A DNA stretch of 27,071 nt from Lachnospiraceae bacterium (GCA_900751785.1 CAADSM010000164.1:1-27071); one strand, 5' to 3'. Positions 14,737-22,829 are shown, counted from the first letter of the stretch. The notes: generated by a model not told the origin, from the letters alone. Numbers and translations: made by a program.

Positions 14737-15852
14737 CTATTTTTTCAGATAATCCGCGATCTCCCTGAGACGACCGCCGCATCTCTCGAAGAAAAGCCGG
14801 TATCCCTCGCAGAAGTAGTTATGATATGCACCCGCTTTGTCATCCATAACCCGGTGCCGTCTGCATCCGCCCCGGCAGAGCGGATACCACTCGCACCCGG
14901 CGCATGAATCGCTGATGATCCGCGACTCCTTCACAAAATCCGCCGCTCTGCGGTTCTCAAAGAAATCCTTCACTTTATCCTCATTAAAACTGCCGAGCCG
15001 GTATTCATCCAGGACGTAGAAATCGCACGGATAAACGCTGCCGTCCGCCTCTGTCACGCACTGCACACTGCAGACGCCCCTCTGTTCGCATGACTCCGGC
15101 GGATACCCCATCAATATACCGATATAATTCTCAAACTGCCTGATATAAGGAGCTCTCCCCCGCTTCCAATCCTTGTACCACATTTCAAATAACTCCGTCA
15201 GAAAAGCTCCGTACAACTCCGGTGTCAGGGAATATCCGCTTTTCCCCGGCTCTTCCCCCAGAGGGTCCAGACAGATGATATACTGCTGATAGTTCCATCC
15301 CTTCCTCTTATACTCCCGATAGATCTCTCCGATGTGTTCTGCTGACTGCGCCGTGACAACAGTCAGGATATTATATTCAATCCCGTATTCCTCCAGCAGT
15401 CGGATATTTCCACAGATCCGGTCATAAGTCCCTTCTCCTGCCCGGTCATGCCGGAAGCTGTCATGGATCGCTTTCGTGCCGTCCACGGAAACGCCGACCA
15501 GAAAATTTCCTTCCTTGAACAGGCGGCACCACTCTTCGTCGATCTGCAGTCCGTTTGTCTGCAATACATTCCGCACCTGCACGTGATTTCTGTTAAAGCG
15601 CTGTTCAAATTCCAGCGCTCTCCAGAAAAAGTCTGTTCCACGCAGGGTCGGCTCCCCTCCCTGGAAGGCGAAACAGATCTCGCGCTCCGCCTGGAACATC
15701 ATTTTCTTTATCACATTCCGCAGTGTTGTCTCTGACATCATCCCGTAGGACGACTGTTCTCTTTTCGCCGCCTCGTCGCAGTAAAAGCAGTACCGGCACT
15801 GCATATTACACAGTGAGGATGCAGGCTTGATCAGAATAGTATGTAATGGCAT
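14737..15852 (-). CDS. Anaerobic sulfatase-maturating enzyme (anSME), radical SAM/SPASM
   Basis: This cytosolic radical-SAM enzyme oxidises the active-site Cys (or Ser) of sulfatases to formylglycine without oxygen. The 371-residue protein has the SAM-cluster motif with Cys15, Cys19 and Cys22, and FQGGEPTLRG (63-72). The auxiliary-cluster cysteines at 255, 261, 276, 317, 320, 326, 330 and 348 and the general base Asp277 match the positions I recall for the Clostridium perfringens enzyme. GGGAGGTGA precedes the ATG. It lies upstream of the ABC/GH112 operon on the same strand and shares the window with a Cys-type sulfatase, its likely client. Quinohemoprotein-type or other SPASM maturases are much less likely given this match. 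Confidence 0.94.
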   Translation of the reverse strand: MPLHTILIKPASSLCNMQCRYCFYCDEAAKREQSSYGMMSETTLRNVIKKMMFQAEREICFAFQGGEPTLRGTDFFWRALEFEQRFNRNHVQVRNVLQTNGLQIDEEWCRLFKEGNFLVGVSVDGTKAIHDSFRHDRAGEGTYDRICGNIRLLEEYGIEYNILTVVTAQSAEHIGEIYREYKRKGWNYQQYIICLDPLGEEPGKSGYSLTPELYGAFLTELFEMWYKDWKRGRAPYIRQFENYIGILMGYPPESCEQRGVCSVQCVTEADGSVYPCDFYVLDEYRLGSFNEDKVKDFFENRRAADFVKESRIISDSCAGCEWYPLCRGGCRRHRVMDDKAGAYHNYFCEGYRLFFERCGGRLREIADYLKK

Positions 15853-15912
15853 TGCGCCGTCACCTCCCGGTCCTATGTTGGTTTCTTAATTAAAAAATAA
15901 TACGTATAGGAA

Positions 15913-15962
15913 GAAATCGCCTATACTTACACAAGTATAGACGATTTCAGGACATTGCACAA
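15913..15962 (-). promoter_or_regulatory. anSME promoter overlapped by an inverted repeat
   Basis: A -35 TTGTGC (15957-15962) and a -10 TATACT (15934-15939) on the minus strand are 17 bases apart. A long dyad spans 15913-15948: GAAATCG/CTATACTT and AAGTATAG/CGATTTC arms with one internal mismatch and a four-base loop ACAC. The dyad covers the -10 and the expected start of transcription. It could be an operator, or a terminator for the dehydratase gene upstream, but it lacks a direct T run. Confidence 0.5.
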
Positions 15963-15983
15963 CCTTCTAAATTTTTCTAAATC

Positions 15984-17705
15984 CTATTCCATATATCCAC
16001 CTTTCATCGGTGATACCGCTTTATCTGCGAACTGTCTGAGCACGCCGCAAGTATAACGGTTTTCTCTCGGCTTCCATGCCGTTTTTCTCTCTGCGAGGAT
16101 CTTATTGATCTCATCTTCTGTCTTTCTCTCGCCGTCCACGCCTATAATGCGCAGGATGCGGTTCGGAATATTGATCTCGATCAAATCGTTTTCCTCCACC
16201 AGAGCAATCGGACCTCCCTCTGCTGCTTCCGGAGAAATGTGGCCAATAGCCGGACCTTTGGACGCTCCTGAGAAGCGCCCATCTGTCAGGAGTGCAATTG
16301 TGGCACCAAGCTCCGCATCAGAAGCGATGGCTTCTGTTGTATAGAACATTTCCGGCATCCCGCTTCCTTTTGGCCCCTCATAACGGATAATGACTGCATC
16401 TCCCGGTTTTATCTCATGAGTCAGGACCGCTTTAATCGCATCTTCCTCGCAGTCAAAAGGTCTTGCCCTAAGCACTGCTTCAAACATCTCTTTCGGAACA
16501 ACCGTATGCTTGACGACCGCTCCGTCCGGTGCCAGATTGCCCTTCAGGATAGCAATGCTTCCATCTGTTCCAAACGGCTTGTCAAAAGGACGGATCACAT
16601 CTTCTCTCTTCAAATTCCATTTATCCAGATATTCCTGGCACTTATCATAGAATCCGTTTTTCTTCAGCTCTTCCAGATTCTCCCCCAGTGTCTTTCCGGT
16701 CACCGTCATCACATCCAGGTGCAGCATATCTTTTATTTCTTCCATGATCGTCGGAACTCCGCCCGCGTAATAAAAGAACTGTGCAGGCCACTCTCCTGCC
16801 GGACGGATATTGAGCAGGTAATGAGCTCCTCTGTGGAGACGGTCAAATGTATCCGCATCAAGTTCAAATCCAAACTCCTTCGCAATTGCAGGAATATGAA
16901 GAAGAGAGTTTGTAGATCCCGATATTGCCGCATGGACCATGATCGCATTTTCAAAAGATTCCATAGTTACGATCTTTCTCGGGGTCAGATCATTCTCAGC
17001 GAGCCACACCGCCTGTTTTCCCGCTTTTCTTGCAAACTCTCTGAGGTCAGAGCTTGTCGCAGGCATCAAGGCGCTGCCAGGAAGCATCAGCCCCAGCGCC
17101 TCTGCCATAATCTGCATTGTGGACGCCGTTCCCATAAATGAGCAGGCGCCACAGGACGGGCAGGCATTGTGTTTGTAGAACTCCATCTTTTCCTTCGTGA
17201 TCTCGCCGCGCTCACACATCGCATTATACATTCCGATCTGCTCCAGTGTCAGCAGATCAGGACCAGCATCCATAACACCGCCAGTCACGACGATAGACGG
17301 GATATTGATTCGTCCGATTGCCATCAGATTAGCAGGCATGCTCTTGTCACAGCTCGCAATGAAAATTCCTCCGTCGAAAGGAGTTGCATTAGCATGAATC
17401 TCGATCATGTTCGCCATCATGTCTCTGGAAGGCAGGGAATAATTGATCCCGTCATGTCCCTGTGCCTCACCGTCGCAGATATCTGTACAGAAGTATCTCG
17501 CCCCGTGTCCGCCTGCTTCTGCAACGCCTTTTCGCGCCTCTTCCACTAATTCCAGCAGATGCCCGCTCCCCGGATGGCTGTCGCCGAAAGAGCTCTCAAT
17601 AATAATCTGAGGCTTAGACAAGTCCTCCAGCTTCCATCCCGTTCCGAGGCGGAGGGGATCCAGTTCCGGTGCCATTTTTCTCAATTTCTGACTTCTTAAT
17701 TCCAT
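15984..17705 (-). CDS. IlvD/Edd-family sugar-acid dehydratase
   Basis: This cytosolic Fe-S dehydratase of 573 residues removes water from a dihydroxy acid. Visible are TDICDGEAQGHDGINYSLPS (74-93), CDKSMPANLM with Cys119, and ACPSCGACSFMGTAS with Cys182, Cys185 and Cys188, giving cluster ligands, and TDGRFSGASKGPAIGHISPE in the C-terminal part. It follows the GntP permease in one operon (77-base gap), and the nearby eda and KDG-type kinases suggest an aldonate or hexonate substrate yielding a 2-keto-3-deoxy acid. Branched-chain amino acid synthesis (IlvD proper) is less likely because no other ilv gene is near. AAAGGAG precedes the ATG. The exact sugar acid cannot be read from sequence. Confidence 0.88.
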   Translation of the reverse strand: MELRSQKLRKMAPELDPLRLGTGWKLEDLSKPQIIIESSFGDSHPGSGHLLELVEEARKGVAEAGGHGARYFCTDICDGEAQGHDGINYSLPSRDMMANMIEIHANATPFDGGIFIASCDKSMPANLMAIGRINIPSIVVTGGVMDAGPDLLTLEQIGMYNAMCERGEITKEKMEFYKHNACPSCGACSFMGTASTMQIMAEALGLMLPGSALMPATSSDLREFARKAGKQAVWLAENDLTPRKIVTMESFENAIMVHAAISGSTNSLLHIPAIAKEFGFELDADTFDRLHRGAHYLLNIRPAGEWPAQFFYYAGGVPTIMEEIKDMLHLDVMTVTGKTLGENLEELKKNGFYDKCQEYLDKWNLKREDVIRPFDKPFGTDGSIAILKGNLAPDGAVVKHTVVPKEMFEAVLRARPFDCEEDAIKAVLTHEIKPGDAVIIRYEGPKGSGMPEMFYTTEAIASDAELGATIALLTDGRFSGASKGPAIGHISPEAAEGGPIALVEENDLIEINIPNRILRIIGVDGERKTEDEINKILAERKTAWKPRENRYTCGVLRQFADKAVSPMKGGYME

Positions 17706-17782
17706 GATAATTCTCCTTTTCTTCTATAATAAATAATAGTTTTACTTTTTTTATGTAAGGCGATCCACTTTGGCAGTTCTCG

Positions 17783-19144
17783 CTATGCGAAGATTGATAT
17801 CAGAAGGGCAAGCGCGAGCCCGGTGATGCCTATCAATGTCTCCATGACTGTCCATGATTTTAGCGTCGTCTTCTCATCTATTTCCAGGAAGGTAGATACC
17901 AGCCAAAATCCGGCATCATTTACATGACTTAAGGCCGTTGCGCCACCGCATATCGCACAGCACATCGCTGCCAAATACAACGTTGAGCAGTCTGCTACAG
18001 CGGGCATAGTAGCCATGATCCCTGACGCCATCGTCATCGCCACAATAGAACTTCCAACTGACGCACGGACAAGAAAAGCGATCAGAAAAGCTACAATGAT
18101 CAGCGACATCCCCGTCTGTTCAAGAGCAGGTCCTATGATATTGCCAAGACCAGAGTCCTGGAGCATCCAGCGGATCACTCCGCCGCTGGCAATGACAAGA
18201 AGGATCATTCCCACTGGCCGCAGCGAACGATCAAAAATCTTCTTAAGTTGTTCTCTCTTATACCCCATCTTCGTGCCGAGAAAATACATTGCCGCAAGTG
18301 TTGCGATCGTCAGTGCCAGGAATGGCTCGCCTAAAAATGCAAGCACCTCCTGTACAGAGCCTGGTACCGGAAGATAAGACGATATTGTGCTGAGCAGGAT
18401 CAGGATCAGCGGGATGAGGATAATAACAAGGACTAGACCGAACGATGGCAGTTTTGCCTCTTCATCATCTTCTACTTCTGCCACATTCACAGGAAGCTCC
18501 GTATAAATCCTGCCGCCGATCACTTTTCCCCAGATTATCCCCGCCACGATCGTCGAAACTACAGCAACCGGAATCCCCACTGCAATCATCATTCCCAAAT
18601 TCACGCCCAGAGAATTTGCCACCAGAACCGAACCTGCCGAAGGCGGCACAAAGGCATATCCGGATGCCAGACCTGCAAGAAGCGGGATCGCATAGCAGAG
18701 AGTGGACTTCTTTGTCTGCTTTGCTACATTGAACGCCAGAGGAATCAGGATAACAACACCTGCTTCAAAGAAAACTGTCGTACCTATCACAATTCCCGTA
18801 AACCCAAGAGCCCAGCCCGCTTTGTTCTGTCCCAGCTTATCTATCAACGTCTTTGCAATCTTTTGGGCACCGCCGCTGACCTCCAGTATGCCGCCGAACA
18901 TGGATCCGAGTCCGATCAGAAGGGCAATACCCTGTAGTGTCCTTCCTACGCCTTTCTCCACAGTCTCGCCGATCAGGTGCAGCGGCATTCCTGCTCCCAC
19001 ACCGATCACAATGGCTGCAATCATCATAGAGATAATCGGATGCAGCTTAAATCGAATGATCAATACCAGCAGCAGGACAATGCCGACTGTCGCAGCAAGC
19101 AACAGCCTTATTGGTTCCGCCGAGAATACAGGTTCTGTCATCAT
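17783..19144 (-). CDS. gntP: GntP-family gluconate/sugar-acid permease
   Basis: This inner-membrane H+ symporter of about 453 residues has around 12 hydrophobic segments. Family features include the LHPIISMMIAAIVIGVGAGMP region, GSMFGGILEVSGGAQ (about 80-95), and the conserved FVPPSAGSVLVANSLGVNLG stretch. AGGAGG lies five bases before the ATG at 19144; an ATG at 19141 is an equally possible start. It is first in an operon with the dehydratase and divergent from a GntR/FCD regulator, which together mark a sugar-acid uptake unit. Gluconate is the archetype, but the family also carries other aldonates and hydroxy acids. Confidence 0.92.
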   Translation of the reverse strand: MMTEPVFSAEPIRLLLAATVGIVLLLVLIIRFKLHPIISMMIAAIVIGVGAGMPLHLIGETVEKGVGRTLQGIALLIGLGSMFGGILEVSGGAQKIAKTLIDKLGQNKAGWALGFTGIVIGTTVFFEAGVVILIPLAFNVAKQTKKSTLCYAIPLLAGLASGYAFVPPSAGSVLVANSLGVNLGMMIAVGIPVAVVSTIVAGIIWGKVIGGRIYTELPVNVAEVEDDEEAKLPSFGLVLVIILIPLILILLSTISSYLPVPGSVQEVLAFLGEPFLALTIATLAAMYFLGTKMGYKREQLKKIFDRSLRPVGMILLVIASGGVIRWMLQDSGLGNIIGPALEQTGMSLIIVAFLIAFLVRASVGSSIVAMTMASGIMATMPAVADCSTLYLAAMCCAICGGATALSHVNDAGFWLVSTFLEIDEKTTLKSWTVMETLIGITGLALALLISIFA

Positions 19145-19281
19145 CTGCACCTCCTTTCGCAAACATCACATCTCTTTTCTTTGTTCCAAATACATCTGAC
19201 CATTTTTTCTCATTTAACCTCCATTCTTCGCGCAAAAGCTGATTTTTCTTCATTTAAACGCTAAAATCATCTGATGTATTT

Positions 19282-19310
19282 AACATATTACGTTTGTTAC
19301 AAAAAATCAA
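19282..19310 (-). promoter_or_regulatory. gntP operon promoter with GntR-type dyad
   Basis: A -35 TTGATT (19305-19310) and a -10 TATGTT (19282-19287) on the minus strand are 17 bases apart. Inside the spacer is the perfect dyad TTTGTTACAAA (19293-19303), with the GT-N-AC core of FadR/GntR operators. A second 5-1-5 dyad, TACAATTTGTA, lies at 19323-19333, 30 bases away centre to centre. Confidence 0.5.
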
Positions 19311-19360
19311 TACGGAATATTTTACAATTTGTATTATACTTTTTTGTGTATTATTACAGT

Positions 19361-19389
19361 TTGACACGTTCTGCATATCATACTATGAT
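19361..19389 (+). promoter_or_regulatory. Promoter of the GntR regulator
   Basis: A perfect -35 TTGACA (19361-19366) and a -10 TATGAT (19384-19389) are 17 bases apart, about 35 bases before the start codon. Confidence 0.8.
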
Positions 19390-19430
19390 TTATTAATACA
19401 TTTTTATCAGGAAAATAGGTGAGGATTCAT

Positions 19431-20126
19431 ATGATGAATTATGATGAAAAAAGTCTGCCTGAAAAACTGGCAGACGATATCGTGAACTATATTTTAGAAG
19501 AAAAGATGCAGCCGGGTGACCGTCTTCCGAATGAATCTGTCCTTGCAGAGAAAATGAAGGCCGGACGCAGTTCTGTCCGCGAAGCAATGAAACTGCTCGC
19601 ATCCCGTAATATCGTAACAATACGCCAGGGATCCGGCACATATATTTCCTCCACTCCAGGTATAGTAGAAGATCCTCTCGGTTTTACCTTCATCGGTAAC
19701 AAGCAGAAACTTGCTGCAGATCTTCTTGAAATCCGTTTCCTTCTGGAACCTTCCATAGCTGCACGGGCAGCTTCCTATGCGACAGACGATGAAATAAGCC
19801 GGATAAGCGAACTGTGCAATGAAGTAGAAATGCTTCTGAACGAAGGGAAGGATCATACAGAAAAAGACATCGCGTTCCACACTGCCATAGGCATGAGCAG
19901 CAAAAATATGGTGGTCCCCCGCCTGATCCCTATCATCAACTCGTCCATCCCACTGTTCATCGATCTGACGCAAAGTGTACTGCGGCGGGAAACAATCGAT
20001 ACACACCGTGAGATTACGGAAGCTATTGCAGCACATGAACCTACCCGTGCTTACGACGCCATGTACCTGCATCTCGTCTACAATCGACGGCTCATCAGCT
20101 CGGCCGAGAAAAAGACGCAGGCATAA
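19431..20126 (+). CDS. GntR-family (FadR/FCD) transcriptional regulator
   Basis: This 231-residue regulator has a winged helix-turn-helix (about 8-72: EKLADDIVNYILEEKMQPGD, then RLPNESVLAEKM and SVREAMKLLASRNIVTIRQG) and an all-helical FCD ligand domain with the likely metal-binding His residues in DIAFHTAIG, THREITEAI and MYLHL. AGGTGAGG precedes the ATG at 19431; an in-frame GTG at 19419 lies within that site. It is divergent from the gntP-dehydratase operon, so it most likely represses that operon and itself in response to the sugar acid or its dehydration product. It ends 10 bases from the convergent IclR gene, with no clear terminator between them. Confidence 0.92.
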   Translation: MMNYDEKSLPEKLADDIVNYILEEKMQPGDRLPNESVLAEKMKAGRSSVREAMKLLASRNIVTIRQGSGTYISSTPGIVEDPLGFTFIGNKQKLAADLLEIRFLLEPSIAARAASYATDDEISRISELCNEVEMLLNEGKDHTEKDIAFHTAIGMSSKNMVVPRLIPIINSSIPLFIDLTQSVLRRETIDTHREITEAIAAHEPTRAYDAMYLHLVYNRRLISSAEKKTQA

Positions 20127-20136
20127 ATATGTCCGC

Positions 20137-20898
20137 CTAGGGGCAGAATTTTTCCGAAATCTGCTCCTTTATCTCCAAAGCGTAAGCTGCAAGCTGGCAG
20201 ATTCTTCCGTCATCCATCCGGCTGACAGGCGCAGAAATACTGAATGCATATTTCACCCTGCCGGTGTAATCCTTCAGGCTGACCGCAATGCAGCGGACTC
20301 CGTTTTCGTTTTCTTCATTATCCAAGGCATATCCCCGCTCCCTGATCACGGCGAGCTCTTTTTTAAATTCTTCAAAGTCCGTGAATGTATGTGCCGTCAG
20401 CGGGACGATCCTGCTCCGGTTCCAGATTTCCTCCACCTCATGTTCATCCAGGCTGGCTGCGATGGCTTTCCCCACACCCGAGCAGTAAAGGGGGATCCTG
20501 CTTCCGATCCGTGAGACCATCTGGATCCCGTTTCTGTATGACTCTACTTTATCTATATACACCGCATCGACGCCGTCTCTCTCCACAAAGTGGACCGTCT
20601 CATCTGTCAGTTCCATCAGTTTCCTCAGATACGGGCGCACCACCTGGACGATATCCACATGTTTCATCACCTTGTTGGCCACATCCACGATCTTCAGCGA
20701 CGGCTCATACCTGCCGTTCTCTTCATTCTGCCTCGCATATCCCATATATATAAGAGAGTTAAGGACACGGTGGGCAGTACTTTTATTCAGTCCGAGGGCG
20801 CTGCTGACCTCCATCACTCCCGCACTCCCGTTCTCTGCCAGGAGCTCCAGCGCACCGAAAAGGCGGTCTGCTACCTGGATCGGATTTTTTTCTTCCAT
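20137..20898 (-). CDS. IclR-family transcriptional regulator (KdgR-like)
   Basis: This 253-residue regulator has an N-terminal winged helix (about 5-65: VADRLFGALELLAENGSAGV and LGLNKSTAHRVLNSLIYMGY) and a C-terminal IclR effector domain (YCSGVGKAIAASL, RERGYALDNEENENGVRCIA). GGAGG lies eight bases before the ATG at 20898; the in-frame ATG at 20922 lacks a site. It is divergent from eda and the two KDG-type kinases. IclR members such as KdgR sense 2-keto-3-deoxygluconate, so a similar role is likely here. A shared 14-base element at its own promoter and in the eda leader supports autoregulation and eda control. Confidence 0.9.
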   Translation of the reverse strand: MEEKNPIQVADRLFGALELLAENGSAGVMEVSSALGLNKSTAHRVLNSLIYMGYARQNEENGRYEPSLKIVDVANKVMKHVDIVQVVRPYLRKLMELTDETVHFVERDGVDAVYIDKVESYRNGIQMVSRIGSRIPLYCSGVGKAIAASLDEHEVEEIWNRSRIVPLTAHTFTDFEEFKKELAVIRERGYALDNEENENGVRCIAVSLKDYTGRVKYAFSISAPVSRMDDGRICQLAAYALEIKEQISEKFCP

Positions 20899-20928
20899 AT
20901 CGTTCTCCTCCATTCTAAGCAAAACATT

Positions 20929-20975
20929 GTTTCGTATTATGAAACTATTCTATCATAGTTTTCCCGTGTGTTCAA
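20929..20975 (-). promoter_or_regulatory. iclR promoter with candidate operator
   Basis: On the minus strand a -35 TTGAAC (20970-20975) and a -10 TAGAAT (20947-20952) are 17 bases apart. Just downstream lies the dyad GTTTCGTATTATGAAAC (20929-20945, seven of eight pairs), placed over the expected start of transcription. Its right half, ATTATGAAAC, recurs in the eda leader. Confidence 0.6.
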
Positions 20976-21022
20976 GATTTTCTAATATCTTAAAAAGTAC
21001 TGAAAAATCCGAAATATTGTAC

Positions 21023-21050
21023 TTGACTTTTTCAAATCAGGTAGTATACT
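21023..21050 (+). promoter_or_regulatory. Promoter of the eda operon
   Basis: A -35 TTGACT (21023-21028) and a -10 TATACT (21045-21050) are 16 bases apart. The leader is about 60 bases. Confidence 0.75.
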
Positions 21051-21089
21051 TGAAATCAGAACAGATCATATTGCAAAACCTTGTGCCAC

Positions 21090-21103
21090 ATTATGAAACC
21101 ATT
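21090..21103 (+). promoter_or_regulatory. Second copy of the IclR candidate element
   Basis: ATTATGAAACCATT here matches ATTATGAAACTATT at 20936-20949 in 13 of 14 bases. It lies in the eda leader directly before the AGGAGGT ribosome site, so a bound regulator would act as a roadblock. Only one half of the dyad is conserved. Confidence 0.45.
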
Positions 21104-21117
21104 AGGAGGTCGAAAAA

Positions 21118-21759
21118 ATGAATGAAGTATTAAAGCAGATCGGAGAAATCGGAATCGTTCCGGTTGTTGTCCTGAATGATGCAAAAGATGCAGAGCCGCT
21201 TGCTCAGGCTCTGTGCGACGGAGGGCTTCCCTGCGCTGAGGTAACTTTCCGCACTGACGCTGCCGAAGAGTCTATCCGCATCATGACAGAGAAGTTTCCT
21301 GACATGCTCGTAGGCGCCGGAACAGTCCTGACGACGGAGCAGGTAGACCGTGCCGTTGCTGCGGGAGCGAAATTCATCGTAAGTCCGGGACTCAACCCGA
21401 AGGTTGTTAAGTACTGTGTGGAGAAAGGGATCCTGATCACACCGGGCTGCGCAAACCCAAGCGATGTGGAACAGGCGATCGAAAACGGTCTTGAAGTCGT
21501 GAAGTTCTTCCCGGCTGAGCAGGCAGGCGGCCTCGCATACATCAAGGCGATCGCGGCTCCGTATGTCGGCATGAAGTTCATGCCCACAGGCGGCATCAAC
21601 CCGAAGAATGTAAAGGATTATCTTGCATACGACAGGATCCTCGCATGCGGCGGAAGCTGGATGGTAAAGGGTGACCTTGTAAAAGCAGGCGAGTTCGACA
21701 AGATCAGAGAACTTGTAAAAGAGGCTGTAGAAATCGTAAAAGAAAGCAGAGGTAAATAA
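21118..21759 (+). CDS. eda: 2-keto-3-deoxy-6-phosphogluconate aldolase
   Basis: This cytosolic class I aldolase cleaves KDPG to pyruvate and glyceraldehyde 3-phosphate. At 213 residues it has the family length. Visible are AEVTFRT with Glu41, GAGTVL (67-72), SPGLNP, and the Schiff-base lysine Lys129 in VVKFFPAE, then PTGGIN. TAGGAGG precedes the ATG. It is first in a short operon, two bases ahead of kdgK, so the kinase product feeds it directly. Activity on the galactonate epimer (KDPGal) is possible and cannot be told apart here. Confidence 0.95.
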   Translation: MNEVLKQIGEIGIVPVVVLNDAKDAEPLAQALCDGGLPCAEVTFRTDAAEESIRIMTEKFPDMLVGAGTVLTTEQVDRAVAAGAKFIVSPGLNPKVVKYCVEKGILITPGCANPSDVEQAIENGLEVVKFFPAEQAGGLAYIKAIAAPYVGMKFMPTGGINPKNVKDYLAYDRILACGGSWMVKGDLVKAGEFDKIRELVKEAVEIVKESRGK

Positions 21760-21761
21760 AA

Positions 21762-22787
21762 ATGGCAAAGAAAGTAATCACATTTGGAGAAATCATGTTA
21801 AGACTTGCTCCGGAAGGATATTACCGCTTCGTGCAGGCTGATACCTTCGGCGCGACATACGGCGGCGGTGAGGCAAACGTTGCTGTCTCCCTCGCAAACT
21901 ATGGATTTGACGCGAAGTTCGTCACAAAGCTCCCGACACACGAGATCGGACAGGCTGCTGTAAATTCTCTGAGAAAATACGGCGTTGACACTTCCTATAT
22001 CGCACGCGGCGGCGACAGAGTCGGCATCTATTTCCTGGAGAAAGGCGCTTCCCAGCGTCCGTCCAAGGTCATCTATGACCGCGCGGGCTCTTCTATCGCA
22101 ACTGCATCCAAGGATGATTTCAACTGGGAGGAAATCTTTGACGGAGCGGAATGGTTCCACTTCACAGGCATCACGCCGGCGCTGAACGACGAGGTTGCAG
22201 CGATCTGCCTCGAGGCGTGCAAGGCTGCCAAAGCAGCGGGCGTTACCGTCTCCTGCGACCTGAACTACAGAAACAAGCTGTGGTCCAAGGAGAAAGCCGG
22301 ACAGGTGATGGGTGAGCTGTGCAAATATGTAGATGTCTGCATCGCAAACGAGGAAGATGCATCCGACGTATTCGGCATCAAGGCTGCCGACACAGATGTC
22401 ACAAAGGGCGAAGTAAACCACGAAGGATACAAAGACGTCGCAAAGCAGCTCGCAGACAGATTCGGCTTCTCAAAGGTTGCCATCACACTGCGCGAGTCCA
22501 TCTCCGCAAACGACAACAAATGGTCTGCTATGCTGTATGACGGAAAAGACTTCTGCTTCAGCAAGAAATATACAATGCATATCGTTGACCGCGTAGGCGG
22601 CGGCGACAGCTTCGGCGGCGGCCTGATCTGCGCATGCCTGAACGGATATGATTCACAGGCAGCGATCGAGTTTGCAGTTGCGGCATCCTGCCTGAAGCAC
22701 TCGATCGAAGGAGACTTCAACATGGTATCCATGGACGAAGTACTCAAACTGGCAGGCGGAGACGCATCCGGCCGTGTCCAGAGATAA
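21762..22787 (+). CDS. kdgK: 2-keto-3-deoxygluconate kinase (PfkB family)
   Basis: This cytosolic ribokinase-fold kinase phosphorylates 2-keto-3-deoxygluconate to KDPG. The 341-residue protein has the substrate-side motif YGGGEANVAVSLANYG (about 33-48) and the catalytic and anion-hole motif DRVGGGDSFGGG with the base Asp in GGGDSF (about 275-286). The ATG starts two bases after the eda stop, with AGAGG inside the end of eda, so translation is coupled. Close PfkB relatives act on other sugars, but the pairing with eda makes the KDG role likely. Confidence 0.9.
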   Translation: MAKKVITFGEIMLRLAPEGYYRFVQADTFGATYGGGEANVAVSLANYGFDAKFVTKLPTHEIGQAAVNSLRKYGVDTSYIARGGDRVGIYFLEKGASQRPSKVIYDRAGSSIATASKDDFNWEEIFDGAEWFHFTGITPALNDEVAAICLEACKAAKAAGVTVSCDLNYRNKLWSKEKAGQVMGELCKYVDVCIANEEDASDVFGIKAADTDVTKGEVNHEGYKDVAKQLADRFGFSKVAITLRESISANDNKWSAMLYDGKDFCFSKKYTMHIVDRVGGGDSFGGGLICACLNGYDSQAAIEFAVAASCLKHSIEGDFNMVSMDEVLKLAGGDASGRVQR

Positions 22788-22829
22788 ATCTGCTGACGTT
22801 ACAATATATATAAATCCAAACCTTGAAAC

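Noticed and set aside
19145..21117. CcpA catabolite-repression (cre) sites in the sugar-acid promoters
   Set aside because: I looked for the TGNAANCGNTNNCA pattern in the intergenic regions and found no convincing match.
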